From Virgisporangium ochraceum (lineage in GTDB: Bacteria; Actinomycetota; Actinomycetes; Mycobacteriales; Micromonosporaceae), in the NCBI RefSeq assembly GCF_016863655.1, contig NZ_BOPH01000143.1:45237-109236 (forward strand): DNA of 64,000 nucleotides, in the 5' to 3' direction. Shown here one piece after another: positions 1 to 8,648 of this stretch. Both the position numbers and the translations under genes were made by a program. Within the stretch, counting starts at the first letter, position 1, and each line of letters starts with the position of its first letter. The notes below the pieces were generated by a model, which was not told where the DNA came from, ran no database searches, and was given only the letters and a program-made list of their open reading frames with translations.

Positions 1-41
1 TTCGCCCGTGGTGAGTCGTCCCCTCGGCTACGGTTCTGTCC

Positions 42-1181
42 GTGCCCAGGGACCTCTCCCCCATCACACGTCCCCCCGCCGACGCCGTTCCCCCCGACGT
101 GCGTGACGCCGTCGCCGTGGTGGTGGGCATCGACCGCTACGGCGACGAGCCCCGCTGGGACCTGGCCGGCCCGGTCGCCGACGCGGCGCGCTTCGCGGAG
201 TGGTTCCGGTCGGTCGGCGTCCCCGAGATCACGGTGCTGGCCTCTCCCGTTCCGTCCGGCCTTCCGGACGGCGTCGAGGTGCTGCCGGCCGACCGCGCCA
301 CGGTGCGCGAGGTGCTGGTGCGCCGGCCGGCGACACAGACCCGGTCGACCCTGTTCGTGGTGTGGGGCGGCCACGGTTTCGTCGACGTGCACCGCCGGCG
401 CCGGCTCTACTACGCCGACACGACCCCGGCCGACCCCCTCGACCTCGACCTCGACGCGCTCCTGGCCCGCTTCGCCTCCGACCGGGTGCCGCGGCTCGAC
501 CGCCAGTACTGGATCGTCGACGCGTGCCAGGTCCACGGCCCGCACGGCCCCAGCCCGCGGGTGACCGGCCACGAGACGTTCGAGGCCGGCGACGCCGTAC
601 CCGGCCGCGCCCAGGACGTGCTGTTCGCCGCCGGCTTCGGCCAGCCCGCCCTGGACCTGGTCGCCGCACGCACCGGGGTCTTCAGCCGCGAGGTGCTGCG
701 CGTCCTGACCGCCGACGGCGTGTCCGCCCTTCCCGACCTGCCGGCCCGCCTGCGCGCGGTGTTCAGCGACCTCCGCGCCCAGGGCCGGACCTCGCAGACG
801 CCCACGTACCTCTGGCACCGCACCGCCACCGGCAACGAGGGGCACCTCCTGCGGCCCGCCGGTACCGCACCCGCGCCGGCCGCCGAACCCCGCCTGACCG
901 CCGCCGCCCTGCTTCCCGCTGTGGAGGCCCTGGAGTCGGTGCCCGAGTTCCAGAGCCCCACCGCCCGCGAGGAGATCCTCCGTCTCCTGCGCGGCCGCGT
1001 CTACACGGCCATCCCCCGCCAGCAGACGGCCAGGCTGGAGGCGGTGAGCGTCATCCGCACGTGCATGAGGTTCCCCGGCGGTCTGGAGGAGCTGGTGGAG
1101 GCCGTGCGGTTCTTCGCGTCGGGCGACCCGTCGATGGACCGCTTCGAGGCCGCCACCCGGCGACTCGGGGCACCCCCCTGA
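42..1181 (+). CDS. Caspase-like peptidase with C-terminal effector-associated domain
   Basis: Probable cysteine protease of the caspase/metacaspase (peptidase C14) fold, 379 residues. The dyad is visible: His111 in a WGGHGF motif and Cys162 in an IVDACQ motif, each after a hydrophobic strand. The last ~90 residues form a separate helical segment that looks like an effector-associated domain (EAD), an adaptor domain of NTPase-centred bacterial conflict systems. No signal peptide or membrane segment, so cytoplasmic. The GTG start has a TACGGT box 7 nt upstream and no Shine-Dalgarno, so a leaderless mRNA is likely. It heads the plus arm opposite the MoxR/VMAP/FxsT arm; I infer it is the effector recruited through EAD contacts. 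Caspase fold is well supported; the EAD call is moderate. Confidence 0.85.
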   Translation: MPRDLSPITRPPADAVPPDVRDAVAVVVGIDRYGDEPRWDLAGPVADAARFAEWFRSVGVPEITVLASPVPSGLPDGVEVLPADRATVREVLVRRPATQTRSTLFVVWGGHGFVDVHRRRRLYYADTTPADPLDLDLDALLARFASDRVPRLDRQYWIVDACQVHGPHGPSPRVTGHETFEAGDAVPGRAQDVLFAAGFGQPALDLVAARTGVFSREVLRVLTADGVSALPDLPARLRAVFSDLRAQGRTSQTPTYLWHRTATGNEGHLLRPAGTAPAPAAEPRLTAAALLPAVEALESVPEFQSPTAREEILRLLRGRVYTAIPRQQTARLEAVSVIRTCMRFPGGLEELVEAVRFFASGDPSMDRFEAATRRLGAPP

Positions 1182-1286
1182 TGGGTGTAATTCGCACCCG
1201 ACACGTTGCACACCCCACCCGTTTTTCCCGCAGTGTTCATGGCAGGATGAGCCCCGTCTGCCGTGCGAACGGGCGAAGGGGCCTGG

Positions 1287-1508
1287 GTGATTGGCGTGCC
1301 GAGGGAAGGCATCGAGTCTGAGCTGCTCGATTTATCCAGGGTCACCATCGCGATGCTGAGGTCAGCGGATTCGGCTGATCTCGACGCGGCTTCCGCCCGG
1401 GTGGCGGCGCGGATAGCCGACTCCCTGGGCAGCATCAGCGGGTACCAGGGCTCGTTCTCCGGACAGATGCGGCCTTCCGAGGAAGCACCGGCAGACAGTG
1501 CCGGCTGA
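1287..1508 (+). CDS. Small FxSxx-type peptide, putative modified precursor
   Basis: A 73-residue protein. Its middle (ESELLDLSRVTIAML, residues 10-24) resembles the conserved leader of FxSxx-COOH peptides (FxsA family), substrates of peptide-modifying enzymes. Canonical family members end in F-x-S-x-x; here an aromatic/Gly/Ser patch Y53-Q-G-S-F57-S-G is followed by 14 more residues, so it is a variant. GTG 1287 is chosen because AAGGGG lies 6 nt upstream; an in-frame GTG at 1263 is possible. The stop overlaps the next start by 11 nt, giving tight translational coupling to the HExxH gene, its likely modifying enzyme. Family assignment is inference from pattern and context. Confidence 0.68.
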   Translation: MIGVPREGIESELLDLSRVTIAMLRSADSADLDAASARVAARIADSLGSISGYQGSFSGQMRPSEEAPADSAG

Positions 1509-3366
1509 CGACGTCGCCCTGCTCGGCTCGCGTCACCGGGTCTCACCTGACGACTTCGAGTCGCTCGCGCGCGGCGTCGGCGACGAGGACGTGGTCGCCG
1601 CCCTCTGGCAGTCCGAACGGAGCTGGCGGCTGACGGTGGTGCGTCGCCTGCTGGAGTCCGACACCGACGGGATCATGGCGACCGGTCCCCTGCCGGGGCT
1701 GGACGTCGCGTGGGCGGTGCTGGTCCGGGCCGACGAGCGCGACCCCGACGTCACGGAGGAACTGCTCGCCCGGCCCGAGGTCGGCATCTGGGCCGCGCAC
1801 ACGCTGCGGCGCGTGCAGACGGCCCCGTTCTCCGACGTTCCGCTCTGGGTCGACCTCGGGTACGTGCACGCTCTCGCCGCGGCGGCCGCGATCCGCACCG
1901 GCCTGACGGTCGAGCTCGACATCCCCGTCCGCAACGGCACCGCGGTCGTTCCGACGGTGGGCGCGGCCGTGGCGCCGTCCGACGCCCGGTTCGGTACGGC
2001 CCCGTTCGGTACCGCCCGGGTCCACAGCGGCACGGGCGAGATCACCTTTGCCGGTGCCACGGTACGGATCGGCGCGGGACGTCCGGGGTGGAGCGAGGCC
2101 GTCCGGGTCGATACGTCGGCCGACGGAATCGACCTCCGGGTGGATCTCGCCGACCGCGACGTCTACCGCGACCTGCGGGGCCCGGCCGTTCCCCGCCCGC
2201 TGGACACGGCCGAGGTCGACCGGTGGCGCAGCGTCGTCGGCGAGGCGTGGGCGATCCTCGTCCGCGACCACGAGCCGGCCGCGCGGGCGATCGCGGCCGG
2301 GCTGCGCGTGTTGGCTCCCGTCGCCGCGAAGGAGCCGTTCCGTCAGCTGTCCGCGTCGGGCGGCGAGGCGTTCGGCGGGGTGCTGCTGTCGTTCCCCGAC
2401 GACGCGACACAGCTCGCGGTGACGCTCGTCCACGAGTTCCAGCACCAGAAACTCGGCGCGCTGCTCCACCTGCTGACCCTGACCCGGGAGGTACCGACGA
2501 CCCGGTACTACGCCGGGTGGCGCGACGATCCGCGGCCGGCCAGCGGCCTTCTCCAGGGTGCGTACGCCTTCGCCGGAGTCACCGGGTTCTGGCTCGTCCA
2601 CCGCACCCGGTGCGAGCCGGCGCAGGTGGCGCTGGCCCAGTTCGAGTTCGCCCTGTGGCGTCAGCAGACCCACCTGGTGCTGCGGACCCTGCTCGCGTCG
2701 GGACAGCTGACCGGGCACGGCGAACGGCTGACGGGAACCCTCCTCGACCAGGTCGAGGACTACCTGCGCCAACCGGTGCCGCGGGCGGAGTACGCCCTGG
2801 CCACCGATCTGGCACTCGACCACGCGGCGCTGTGGCGGGCGCACAACGTCGTCGTGCCCGACGCCGCCGTCGCCGACCTGGTCTCCGCCCGTGAGCGCGG
2901 CGCGCCGGCGCCGGTTCCCGACCGGTCCTCGCTGGCCGTTCGCGCGGTACCCGACGTGGGCCTGCTCGACGCACGCGCGGTGCTCGCCCGGTACCGCCTG
3001 ACCCGGCCCTCGACCTTCGACCTGTTCCGCGCCGATCCGGGCACGGTTGGCCGCACCGTGACCGGCGCGTCCGCCGCCGACGTCGCGTGGGTGGCGGGCG
3101 ACCGGGAGCTGGCGTACCGGGGCTACCTGGATCAGCTCTCCGCCGCGCCCGACGACATCCACAGCCTGGTCGGGCTCGGCCTGTCCCGGCCCGGTCGGCC
3201 GACCGACCCGGCCGCCCGGGCGCTGATCGGCCGGCCCGAGCTGGTCCGGGCGGTCATGGCCCGGTCGACCCCGTCCACCCCGGCCGACGTCGTCGACGTC
3301 GCCCGCTGGATCGGCGCGCACCTGCCACCGGCCGACCCCGAGCCGGTGGGGTGGACGGCGGTCTGA
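1498..3366 (+). CDS. HExxH-motif putative peptide-modification protein
   Basis: 622 residues with a metal-binding HEFQH motif at 312-316, preceded by a hydrophobic segment, as in the family annotated 'HEXXH motif-containing putative peptide modification protein'. In FxSxx loci such domains occur alone or fused to the radical SAM maturase FxsB; some relatives are described as 2-oxoglutarate-dependent peptide beta-hydroxylases. No radical SAM CxxxCxxC motif is present here, so this is the stand-alone form. GTG 1498 overlaps the end of the small peptide gene. The stop lies 9 nt from the stop of the convergent FxsT-like gene. Role inferred: modification of the upstream peptide. A metalloprotease function cannot be excluded from the motif alone. 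Confidence 0.75.
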   Translation: MPADDVALLGSRHRVSPDDFESLARGVGDEDVVAALWQSERSWRLTVVRRLLESDTDGIMATGPLPGLDVAWAVLVRADERDPDVTEELLARPEVGIWAAHTLRRVQTAPFSDVPLWVDLGYVHALAAAAAIRTGLTVELDIPVRNGTAVVPTVGAAVAPSDARFGTAPFGTARVHSGTGEITFAGATVRIGAGRPGWSEAVRVDTSADGIDLRVDLADRDVYRDLRGPAVPRPLDTAEVDRWRSVVGEAWAILVRDHEPAARAIAAGLRVLAPVAAKEPFRQLSASGGEAFGGVLLSFPDDATQLAVTLVHEFQHQKLGALLHLLTLTREVPTTRYYAGWRDDPRPASGLLQGAYAFAGVTGFWLVHRTRCEPAQVALAQFEFALWRQQTHLVLRTLLASGQLTGHGERLTGTLLDQVEDYLRQPVPRAEYALATDLALDHAALWRAHNVVVPDAAVADLVSARERGAPAPVPDRSSLAVRAVPDVGLLDARAVLARYRLTRPSTFDLFRADPGTVGRTVTGASAADVAWVAGDRELAYRGYLDQLSAAPDDIHSLVGLGLSRPGRPTDPAARALIGRPELVRAVMARSTPSTPADVVDVARWIGAHLPPADPEPVGWTAV

Positions 3367-3375
3367 CGCCCGGGG

Positions 3376-6300
3376 TCAGAGCGGCAGCGGGTCGATGTCG
3401 CAGTTGGCCCGGACGCCCTGGCCCGCGGCGATCGTGGCCGGGTGCTCGGCGCCGAGAACGCTCATGAACCGCGTCATCGTGTCGTCCTGCATGGTCACCG
3501 CCTCGGCCACCCGGCCGATCGCGCGCTGGTCGAGGCTCAGGTTCAGGGCGCACGACAACGTCGTCGGGTGGTTGCTGCCGAGCAGCTCGCGGCAGCGGCG
3601 GAGCAGGTCGAGGTCGAGGTCGTAGGCGGCCGTGTGGTCGCCGAGCGCGGCATGGTCGCTGGCGAGGTTGATGCCGCTGGACAGGACGAGAGCGTGCCGC
3701 TCGCCGAGGCGTTCGGCCAGCACCCGGTACGCCCGCTCGCTCAACGCGCGCGCCTCGGCGACCTGTCCGGTGAGCCGGAGAGTGACAGCGTGATCGACCT
3801 CGGCACCAGCGGTGTGTGGGTGAGTAGCACGGTACAGAGCCCGCAGGCTCTCCACCGCCGCCTGACCGGCCTCCAGCGCGCCGTCGAGGTCCCCCGTGAC
3901 CCGCATGTCGATCGAGGACGTCAGCTTCGCCAGCACGGTGTCGGGATGGCTGTCGCCGAACCGGTATGTGTACCGACGCAGCGCGCCGGCCGAGGTCCGC
4001 AGCGCTCCCGCGAGGTCACCGGCCTTGCGGCGGAAGCTCGCCAGGCTCAGCGTCTGCAGGAGCAGATCCGGGTGGTCGTCGGTCGGGACGAGGCGGCGGG
4101 CGGTCTCGACCACGGTCTCCTGCTGGTTGACCGCCGTCACCCAGTCGCCGAGTTCGCGGCGGTCGAGGTTGATGCCGCCGAAGGTGTCCAGGGTGATGAG
4201 GTGGTCCGTTCCGTACATGAGGATGAGGCGCCGGTAGGTCTGTTCGTCCAGTTGCAACGCCCGGCCGTACAGGCCCGAGTGGCGCATGCTCACCGCGAGG
4301 TTGTGCGCCGCCCGCAGGGTCTCCGGGTCCTCGTCGCCGAAGTTGCGTTGCGCGCGCTCGTACACCGTCTGGGACTGGTCGAGCGCGCTGGCGAAGTCAC
4401 CGCCGACCCGGTAGTCCGCCGCCACGGCGCCGATCGCGTTGAGGGTCTCCTGGCTGTCCTCGCCGAAGGTCTCGCGGTTGAGCTCCACGGTGCGGGCGTT
4501 GATGCGGTACGCGGCCGGGAAGTCGCCGACGACGAAGTACATGTAGCCCAGCCACGACGCCATCTGCAGGGTGTCGGGGTGGTCCTCGCCCAGCGCCTCG
4601 GTCCAGGCGTCGTGGGCCCGCAGGGCGAAGTCGCGGGCACCGGTGAAGTCGCCCCAGCGCCACAGGTACTTGGCCTCGTTGAGGATCAGGGTGTGCACCC
4701 GCTCGTCGACCGAGCGCTCGGCGGCCGACGCGATGATGTGCGGGTACAGCTCGCCGAACAGGGGCCAGTTCGGGGCCTCGTCGGGGAAGGCCGGGTCGGC
4801 ACCGGCCAGGAGCCGGTGTGCGGCCTGCCGCAGGGTCTCCTGGTCGTCGGCGCTCAGCTGGGCGGTGAGCACCCGCTGGGCGAGGCGGTGCATCTGGAAC
4901 GAGTTCGACCGGTAGTCCATGCGGGCCAACGAGAACCGGCTGATCGACCGGATCGCCTGGTTGAGCCGGTTGTCGTTGCGCAGCACGCGGTCGAGGTCGG
5001 GGTGCACGCTGGCCCGGCCGGCCCGTTGGAGCAGGGCCTTGCTGATCGGCTCCGGCGCGAGGAACGCGACCACCTGCAGCAGCCGCAGGGCCTCCCGGTC
5101 GCGCTTCTCCACGGCGTCGAGGGCGATGTTCCAGGCGGCGGCGACGAAGTCGGGGAAGTCCTGCTCGCCCTCCACGTCGCGGAAGTCGGGCAGGATCTCG
5201 GTCAGCTTCTGCAGGTACTCGTCGGCCGGCATGTCGGTCGCGGCCCGGTAGGCGGCCGCCAGCTCGATGGCCAGCGGCAGGTCGCGCAGCGCGGCGGCCA
5301 GGCGGTCGGCGTCCTCGATGCTGAGGGCGGGGCTGCGCTTGCGGAGCATCTCGATGCTCTCGTGCCGGTCGAACACGTCGACCCGCAGGCCGTTGGCGAC
5401 CTCGGTCCACGCCGCGTTGCGGGACGTGACCACGATGCTGCCGGGCCCGTGTTCCGGGAAGAACCGCTGCACGTCCTCCGGCGACTCGGCGTTGTCGAAG
5501 ATCAGCAGCCAGTTCGAGTGCGGACGGCCGATGCGCAACGCGTCGAGGACCAGGGGCACGGCGGTGTTCGCGGTCGTGGCGGAGATGTCGAGCCGCTGGG
5601 CCAGCTCGACGAGGGCCGACACGATCTGGGCCGGCCGCTCGGCCGGGATCCACCAGATCAGGTCGTAGTCCTTCAGGTGCTGGTAGACGTACTCGACCAC
5701 GAGCTGCGACTTGCCCACCCCACCCGAGCCGTGCACGGCCTCCGGCAGCACCGCCGTGGTGCCGGCGCGCAGCCGGCGGTGCAGCGCGTCGAGCAGGTCG
5801 CGCCGTCCCGTGAAGTTGGGGTTCTGCGGCGGCAGGTTGTTCGCGACGGCGTTCGGCCGTCCCTCGGGTGGCGCGTCGGGCCGGCCCGCGCCGGAGTGTC
5901 CCTCTGCCGGAGCGTCAGCGTCGGGCGTGCGGAAGTCTGGCGCTTCAGGCATGGGCTGCTCCGTGGTCGGGGGGTGTTCTTCCGGGACGGGGTGTCCGTT
6001 CCCGGACGGGGGTGGTGCGCCGAGGGCGTGCCTCAGACGTCGTGCGGCGGCCAGGTGCGGTCCGCTGAGGGCCTGGTAGACGGTCAGCTCGACCCGTACG
6101 TAGGGCGCGTCGGCGGGGTCGACCACCGGGGTGTGCTCGGCGCGGGGGTCGCGCACCCGGGCGCCCATTCCGCGGACGGCCGGCACGCTCGCGGCGAGGA
6201 TGTCCTCGACCAGGTGCATCACCGCGATCGTGCGGTCGCGCTGGCCCAGTGACAGCAGTCGTTCGCGCACGCCGTCGACGAACTCGTAGGTGATGGCGCC

Positions 6301-7617
6301 CGGCTTGCGCCGTCCCGGTGGCGGGCCGGTCGGGCGCACCAGGTCGCTGGACAGCACCTCGACCAGGTGGCTCGGCCCGGCCCGCGGGGTCGACCGCTGC
6401 ACCGCCCAGATGACCTCGTCGGTCAGGGGTGCGGCGGCCAGGCGGGCGGCCAGGGCGCAGGCCGTCGGGGTGCGGGAGGCCCGGAACTCGGCGACGAGGT
6501 CGGCCGGTGTCTGCGGGCCGCCGGTCGGCGGCGGCTGGTAGGACGGCGAGGCGATCACGGCCGGCAGCGTGACCGGGCCGGTGACGGTGCCGGCCGCCAG
6601 CCGGGACCACCGCCGCAGCCAGCCCTCCCCCAGCTCCAGGACGGGCACGGCCACCGTTCCGGGTTCGAAGTCGGAGGCCGCCCGCTTGCCGAGGCCGCTC
6701 TCCGTCCAGGCCATGCCGCCGGTGCTGCGCGCCGGGCCGTACGGGTGCCAGGTGACCTCGGTGGTGGCCAGCGTCTGCCGCCACAGCTCCTGCGGCATCA
6801 GGTGCACGACGGTGACCAGCATGCTCGCCGACCAGCGGGCCAGGGCCCGGTGCACGACGCCGCGGCGCCACAGGGCCGACCAGCTGTGGGTCACCAGGAA
6901 GATCATGCGCCGGCCGGTGAGGTCGACGATGCCGGCGGCAGACTCGGACGGGCCGTCGGGGCCCGACCGCAGGGCCAGGGCGCCGCGGTCGCCCTCGACC
7001 AGCCAGCGCACCTGGACGGTGCGGAACGCCGCCTGCCGGCGCAGGCCCGCCACGAAGTCGGCGAGGGGCTCGCGCCAGGCGTCGATGAGCGGGCTCTCGT
7101 CGATGACGACCACCGCGTCCCAGCGGCGCTCGTCGGTGGGACGCAGCACCGGGGTCCACCGCCGGGTGACGGCGCCGAGTTCGGCCGTCGCCTCCTCGTC
7201 GAGCTCCCGGGCGGCCGGTGACCCGACGGTCAGCCGCAGGGCGCTGAGGGTGTCGGCCCGCGACGGCACCCGGTCGGATCCGGCCGCCGACCCACCGGTC
7301 AACGGACCCTCCCAGACCCGGGCCGCCGGGTCGCCTGCGTCGTCGGGGGGAACGGGGAGGAAGTACGGCTCGTCGTCGGCGGGCGGCCGCGCGGTCGGCA
7401 GGTCGGGTGGTGCGGTGGTCGACGGGTCCGTCGCCTCGTCGGTGCCGTCGTCGGTGTCGGGCGCCGTACCGGTCGGGTCGGTGTCCTCTGTGGACGGTGG
7501 ACCGAACCCGGGCCGGCTGGCAAGCCATACGGCGTCGGCGATCTCGAACCCGGCGAGCCTGCCCACGCGGGGCCACTGGCGCGGGGGCGGCGGCTGGGGC
7601 CGCATCGGATCGTCCAC
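3376..7617 (-). CDS. SAV_2336-type / NB-ARC / TPR protein, FxsT-like
   Basis: About 1413 residues in three parts. Residues 1 to ~550 are a SAV_2336-type region with a predicted alpha/beta fold. Next is an NB-ARC (STAND) NTPase introduced by NFTGR, with P-loop GSGGVGKS at 630-637, Walker B (LLIFDN) and a DLPLAIELAA motif. The C-terminal ~600 residues are TPRs of the kinesin-light-chain type. This is the architecture of 'FxSxx-COOH system tetratricopeptide repeat protein FxsT'. STAND proteins are ligand-triggered signalling switches; here it is the likely sensor or scaffold of the locus. Start: GTG 7617 overlaps the MoxR stop (TAGTG); ATG 7605 and an upstream start at 7647 are alternatives. Cytoplasmic. 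Confidence 0.85.
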   Translation of the reverse strand: MDDPMRPQPPPPRQWPRVGRLAGFEIADAVWLASRPGFGPPSTEDTDPTGTAPDTDDGTDEATDPSTTAPPDLPTARPPADDEPYFLPVPPDDAGDPAARVWEGPLTGGSAAGSDRVPSRADTLSALRLTVGSPAARELDEEATAELGAVTRRWTPVLRPTDERRWDAVVVIDESPLIDAWREPLADFVAGLRRQAAFRTVQVRWLVEGDRGALALRSGPDGPSESAAGIVDLTGRRMIFLVTHSWSALWRRGVVHRALARWSASMLVTVVHLMPQELWRQTLATTEVTWHPYGPARSTGGMAWTESGLGKRAASDFEPGTVAVPVLELGEGWLRRWSRLAAGTVTGPVTLPAVIASPSYQPPPTGGPQTPADLVAEFRASRTPTACALAARLAAAPLTDEVIWAVQRSTPRAGPSHLVEVLSSDLVRPTGPPPGRRKPGAITYEFVDGVRERLLSLGQRDRTIAVMHLVEDILAASVPAVRGMGARVRDPRAEHTPVVDPADAPYVRVELTVYQALSGPHLAAARRLRHALGAPPPSGNGHPVPEEHPPTTEQPMPEAPDFRTPDADAPAEGHSGAGRPDAPPEGRPNAVANNLPPQNPNFTGRRDLLDALHRRLRAGTTAVLPEAVHGSGGVGKSQLVVEYVYQHLKDYDLIWWIPAERPAQIVSALVELAQRLDISATTANTAVPLVLDALRIGRPHSNWLLIFDNAESPEDVQRFFPEHGPGSIVVTSRNAAWTEVANGLRVDVFDRHESIEMLRKRSPALSIEDADRLAAALRDLPLAIELAAAYRAATDMPADEYLQKLTEILPDFRDVEGEQDFPDFVAAAWNIALDAVEKRDREALRLLQVVAFLAPEPISKALLQRAGRASVHPDLDRVLRNDNRLNQAIRSISRFSLARMDYRSNSFQMHRLAQRVLTAQLSADDQETLRQAAHRLLAGADPAFPDEAPNWPLFGELYPHIIASAAERSVDERVHTLILNEAKYLWRWGDFTGARDFALRAHDAWTEALGEDHPDTLQMASWLGYMYFVVGDFPAAYRINARTVELNRETFGEDSQETLNAIGAVAADYRVGGDFASALDQSQTVYERAQRNFGDEDPETLRAAHNLAVSMRHSGLYGRALQLDEQTYRRLILMYGTDHLITLDTFGGINLDRRELGDWVTAVNQQETVVETARRLVPTDDHPDLLLQTLSLASFRRKAGDLAGALRTSAGALRRYTYRFGDSHPDTVLAKLTSSIDMRVTGDLDGALEAGQAAVESLRALYRATHPHTAGAEVDHAVTLRLTGQVAEARALSERAYRVLAERLGERHALVLSSGINLASDHAALGDHTAAYDLDLDLLRRCRELLGSNHPTTLSCALNLSLDQRAIGRVAEAVTMQDDTMTRFMSVLGAEHPATIAAGQGVRANCDIDPLPL

Positions 7618-8648
7618 TACGGCCTGCCCGGCGCCAGCCTGCGCCACACGGCGTCGAGCAGCTTCGGCCAGTCGCCGTCGGTCGCCTGCGGGTCGACGCC
7701 CGACGACGCGAGGAAGACGGCGTTGAGAAGCTGGTCGGCCGCGATCGTGCCGCGTTCGCCGCGCCGCTCGACGAACGCCCGGATCAGCTCACGTACCTGG
7801 CCGTCGGGCGCCGCGAAGTGCGCGGCCACCAGGTCGGCCAGTCCGGACTCGTCGAGGTCGGGCAGGTCCAGGCGCAGACACCGGCGCAGGAACGGCGCGG
7901 GGAAGTCGCGCTCGCCGTTGGAGGTGATGACGACCACCGGGAACGCGTGGCACTTCACCACGCCGCCCTCGATCGCGGCCCGGCTGCCGGGGTCGGCGGT
8001 GTGTACCTCGACCCGCGCCTGCCGGCTGCGCAGCCGGATGAGCTCGGGCACCGTGTAGGTGCCGTCCTCGAAGGCGTTCAGGAGGTCGTTGGGCAGGTCG
8101 ATGTCGCTCTTGTCGAGCTCGTCGACGAGCAGGACGCGGGGACGGGCGTACGGCAGCAACGCCGTTCCCAGCGGCCCGAGGTGGATGAAGTCGCCGATCG
8201 TCGACCCGCGCGGACCGGTGTCCTCCGGACCCGCCGGCTCGGACGCCGCCTGCGCGCGGCCGATGGCGTCGTAGTCGTAGAGCCCCATGCGCAGCGTCGA
8301 CCTCGACGTGATCGACCAGTGCAGCACCCGGCCGAGGCCGAGGTCGCGGGCCAGCTGGTAGGCCAGGCTCGACTTTCCGACGCCGGGGTTGCCGGTGACC
8401 AGCAGCGGGCGGCGCAGCCGCAGCGCCGCGTTGATGATGTCGAGCTGGTCGCGCTTCGGGCGCACCGCCGCCGCCCGGCCGAGCCGTCGTTCGGCCTCCT
8501 CGGGCTCGTCGGGTGGCGGGGGAAGATCGGGGCCGCCGCGGAAGTCGCGCCACGGCGGCGGTTCCGGCCAGTCGCCGGTCGCGGCCAGTCCGGACCCGTC
8601 GTAGATCCACCACCCCGAGCGACCGGAACCACGTCCGTTCTCGCTCAT
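7617..8648 (-). CDS. MoxR-family AAA ATPase
   Basis: 343 residues. AAA core with P-loop GNPGVGKS at 86-93, Walker B LLVDELDKSD, and a sensor motif VVITSNGERDFPAPFLRRC, all typical of MoxR ATPases. The N-terminal ~50 residues are Trp/Pro-rich and poorly conserved. MoxR proteins are chaperone-like NTPases that work with vWA or VMAP partners; here the partner is the VMAP gene, which overlaps it by ATGA (start 8648 in the VMAP stop). The downstream gene overlaps by one base, so VMAP-MoxR-FxsT are translationally coupled. Long upstream frame extensions to 8894 are antisense noise inside VMAP. Confidence 0.9.
   Translation of the reverse strand: MSENGRGSGRSGWWIYDGSGLAATGDWPEPPPWRDFRGGPDLPPPPDEPEEAERRLGRAAAVRPKRDQLDIINAALRLRRPLLVTGNPGVGKSSLAYQLARDLGLGRVLHWSITSRSTLRMGLYDYDAIGRAQAASEPAGPEDTGPRGSTIGDFIHLGPLGTALLPYARPRVLLVDELDKSDIDLPNDLLNAFEDGTYTVPELIRLRSRQARVEVHTADPGSRAAIEGGVVKCHAFPVVVITSNGERDFPAPFLRRCLRLDLPDLDESGLADLVAAHFAAPDGQVRELIRAFVERRGERGTIAADQLLNAVFLASSGVDPQATDGDWPKLLDAVWRRLAPGRP

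Noticed and set aside
200..1321. Long open frame in the second frame over the caspase gene, rich in Arg/Pro/Gly
   Set aside because: Typical shadow of a high-GC gene; no domain, and the first frame shows clear catalytic motifs.
3442..6252. 936-residue open frame antisense to the FxsT-like gene
   Set aside because: Val/Arg/Gly-biased antisense shadow with no recognisable motif; the minus frame has NB-ARC and TPR motifs.
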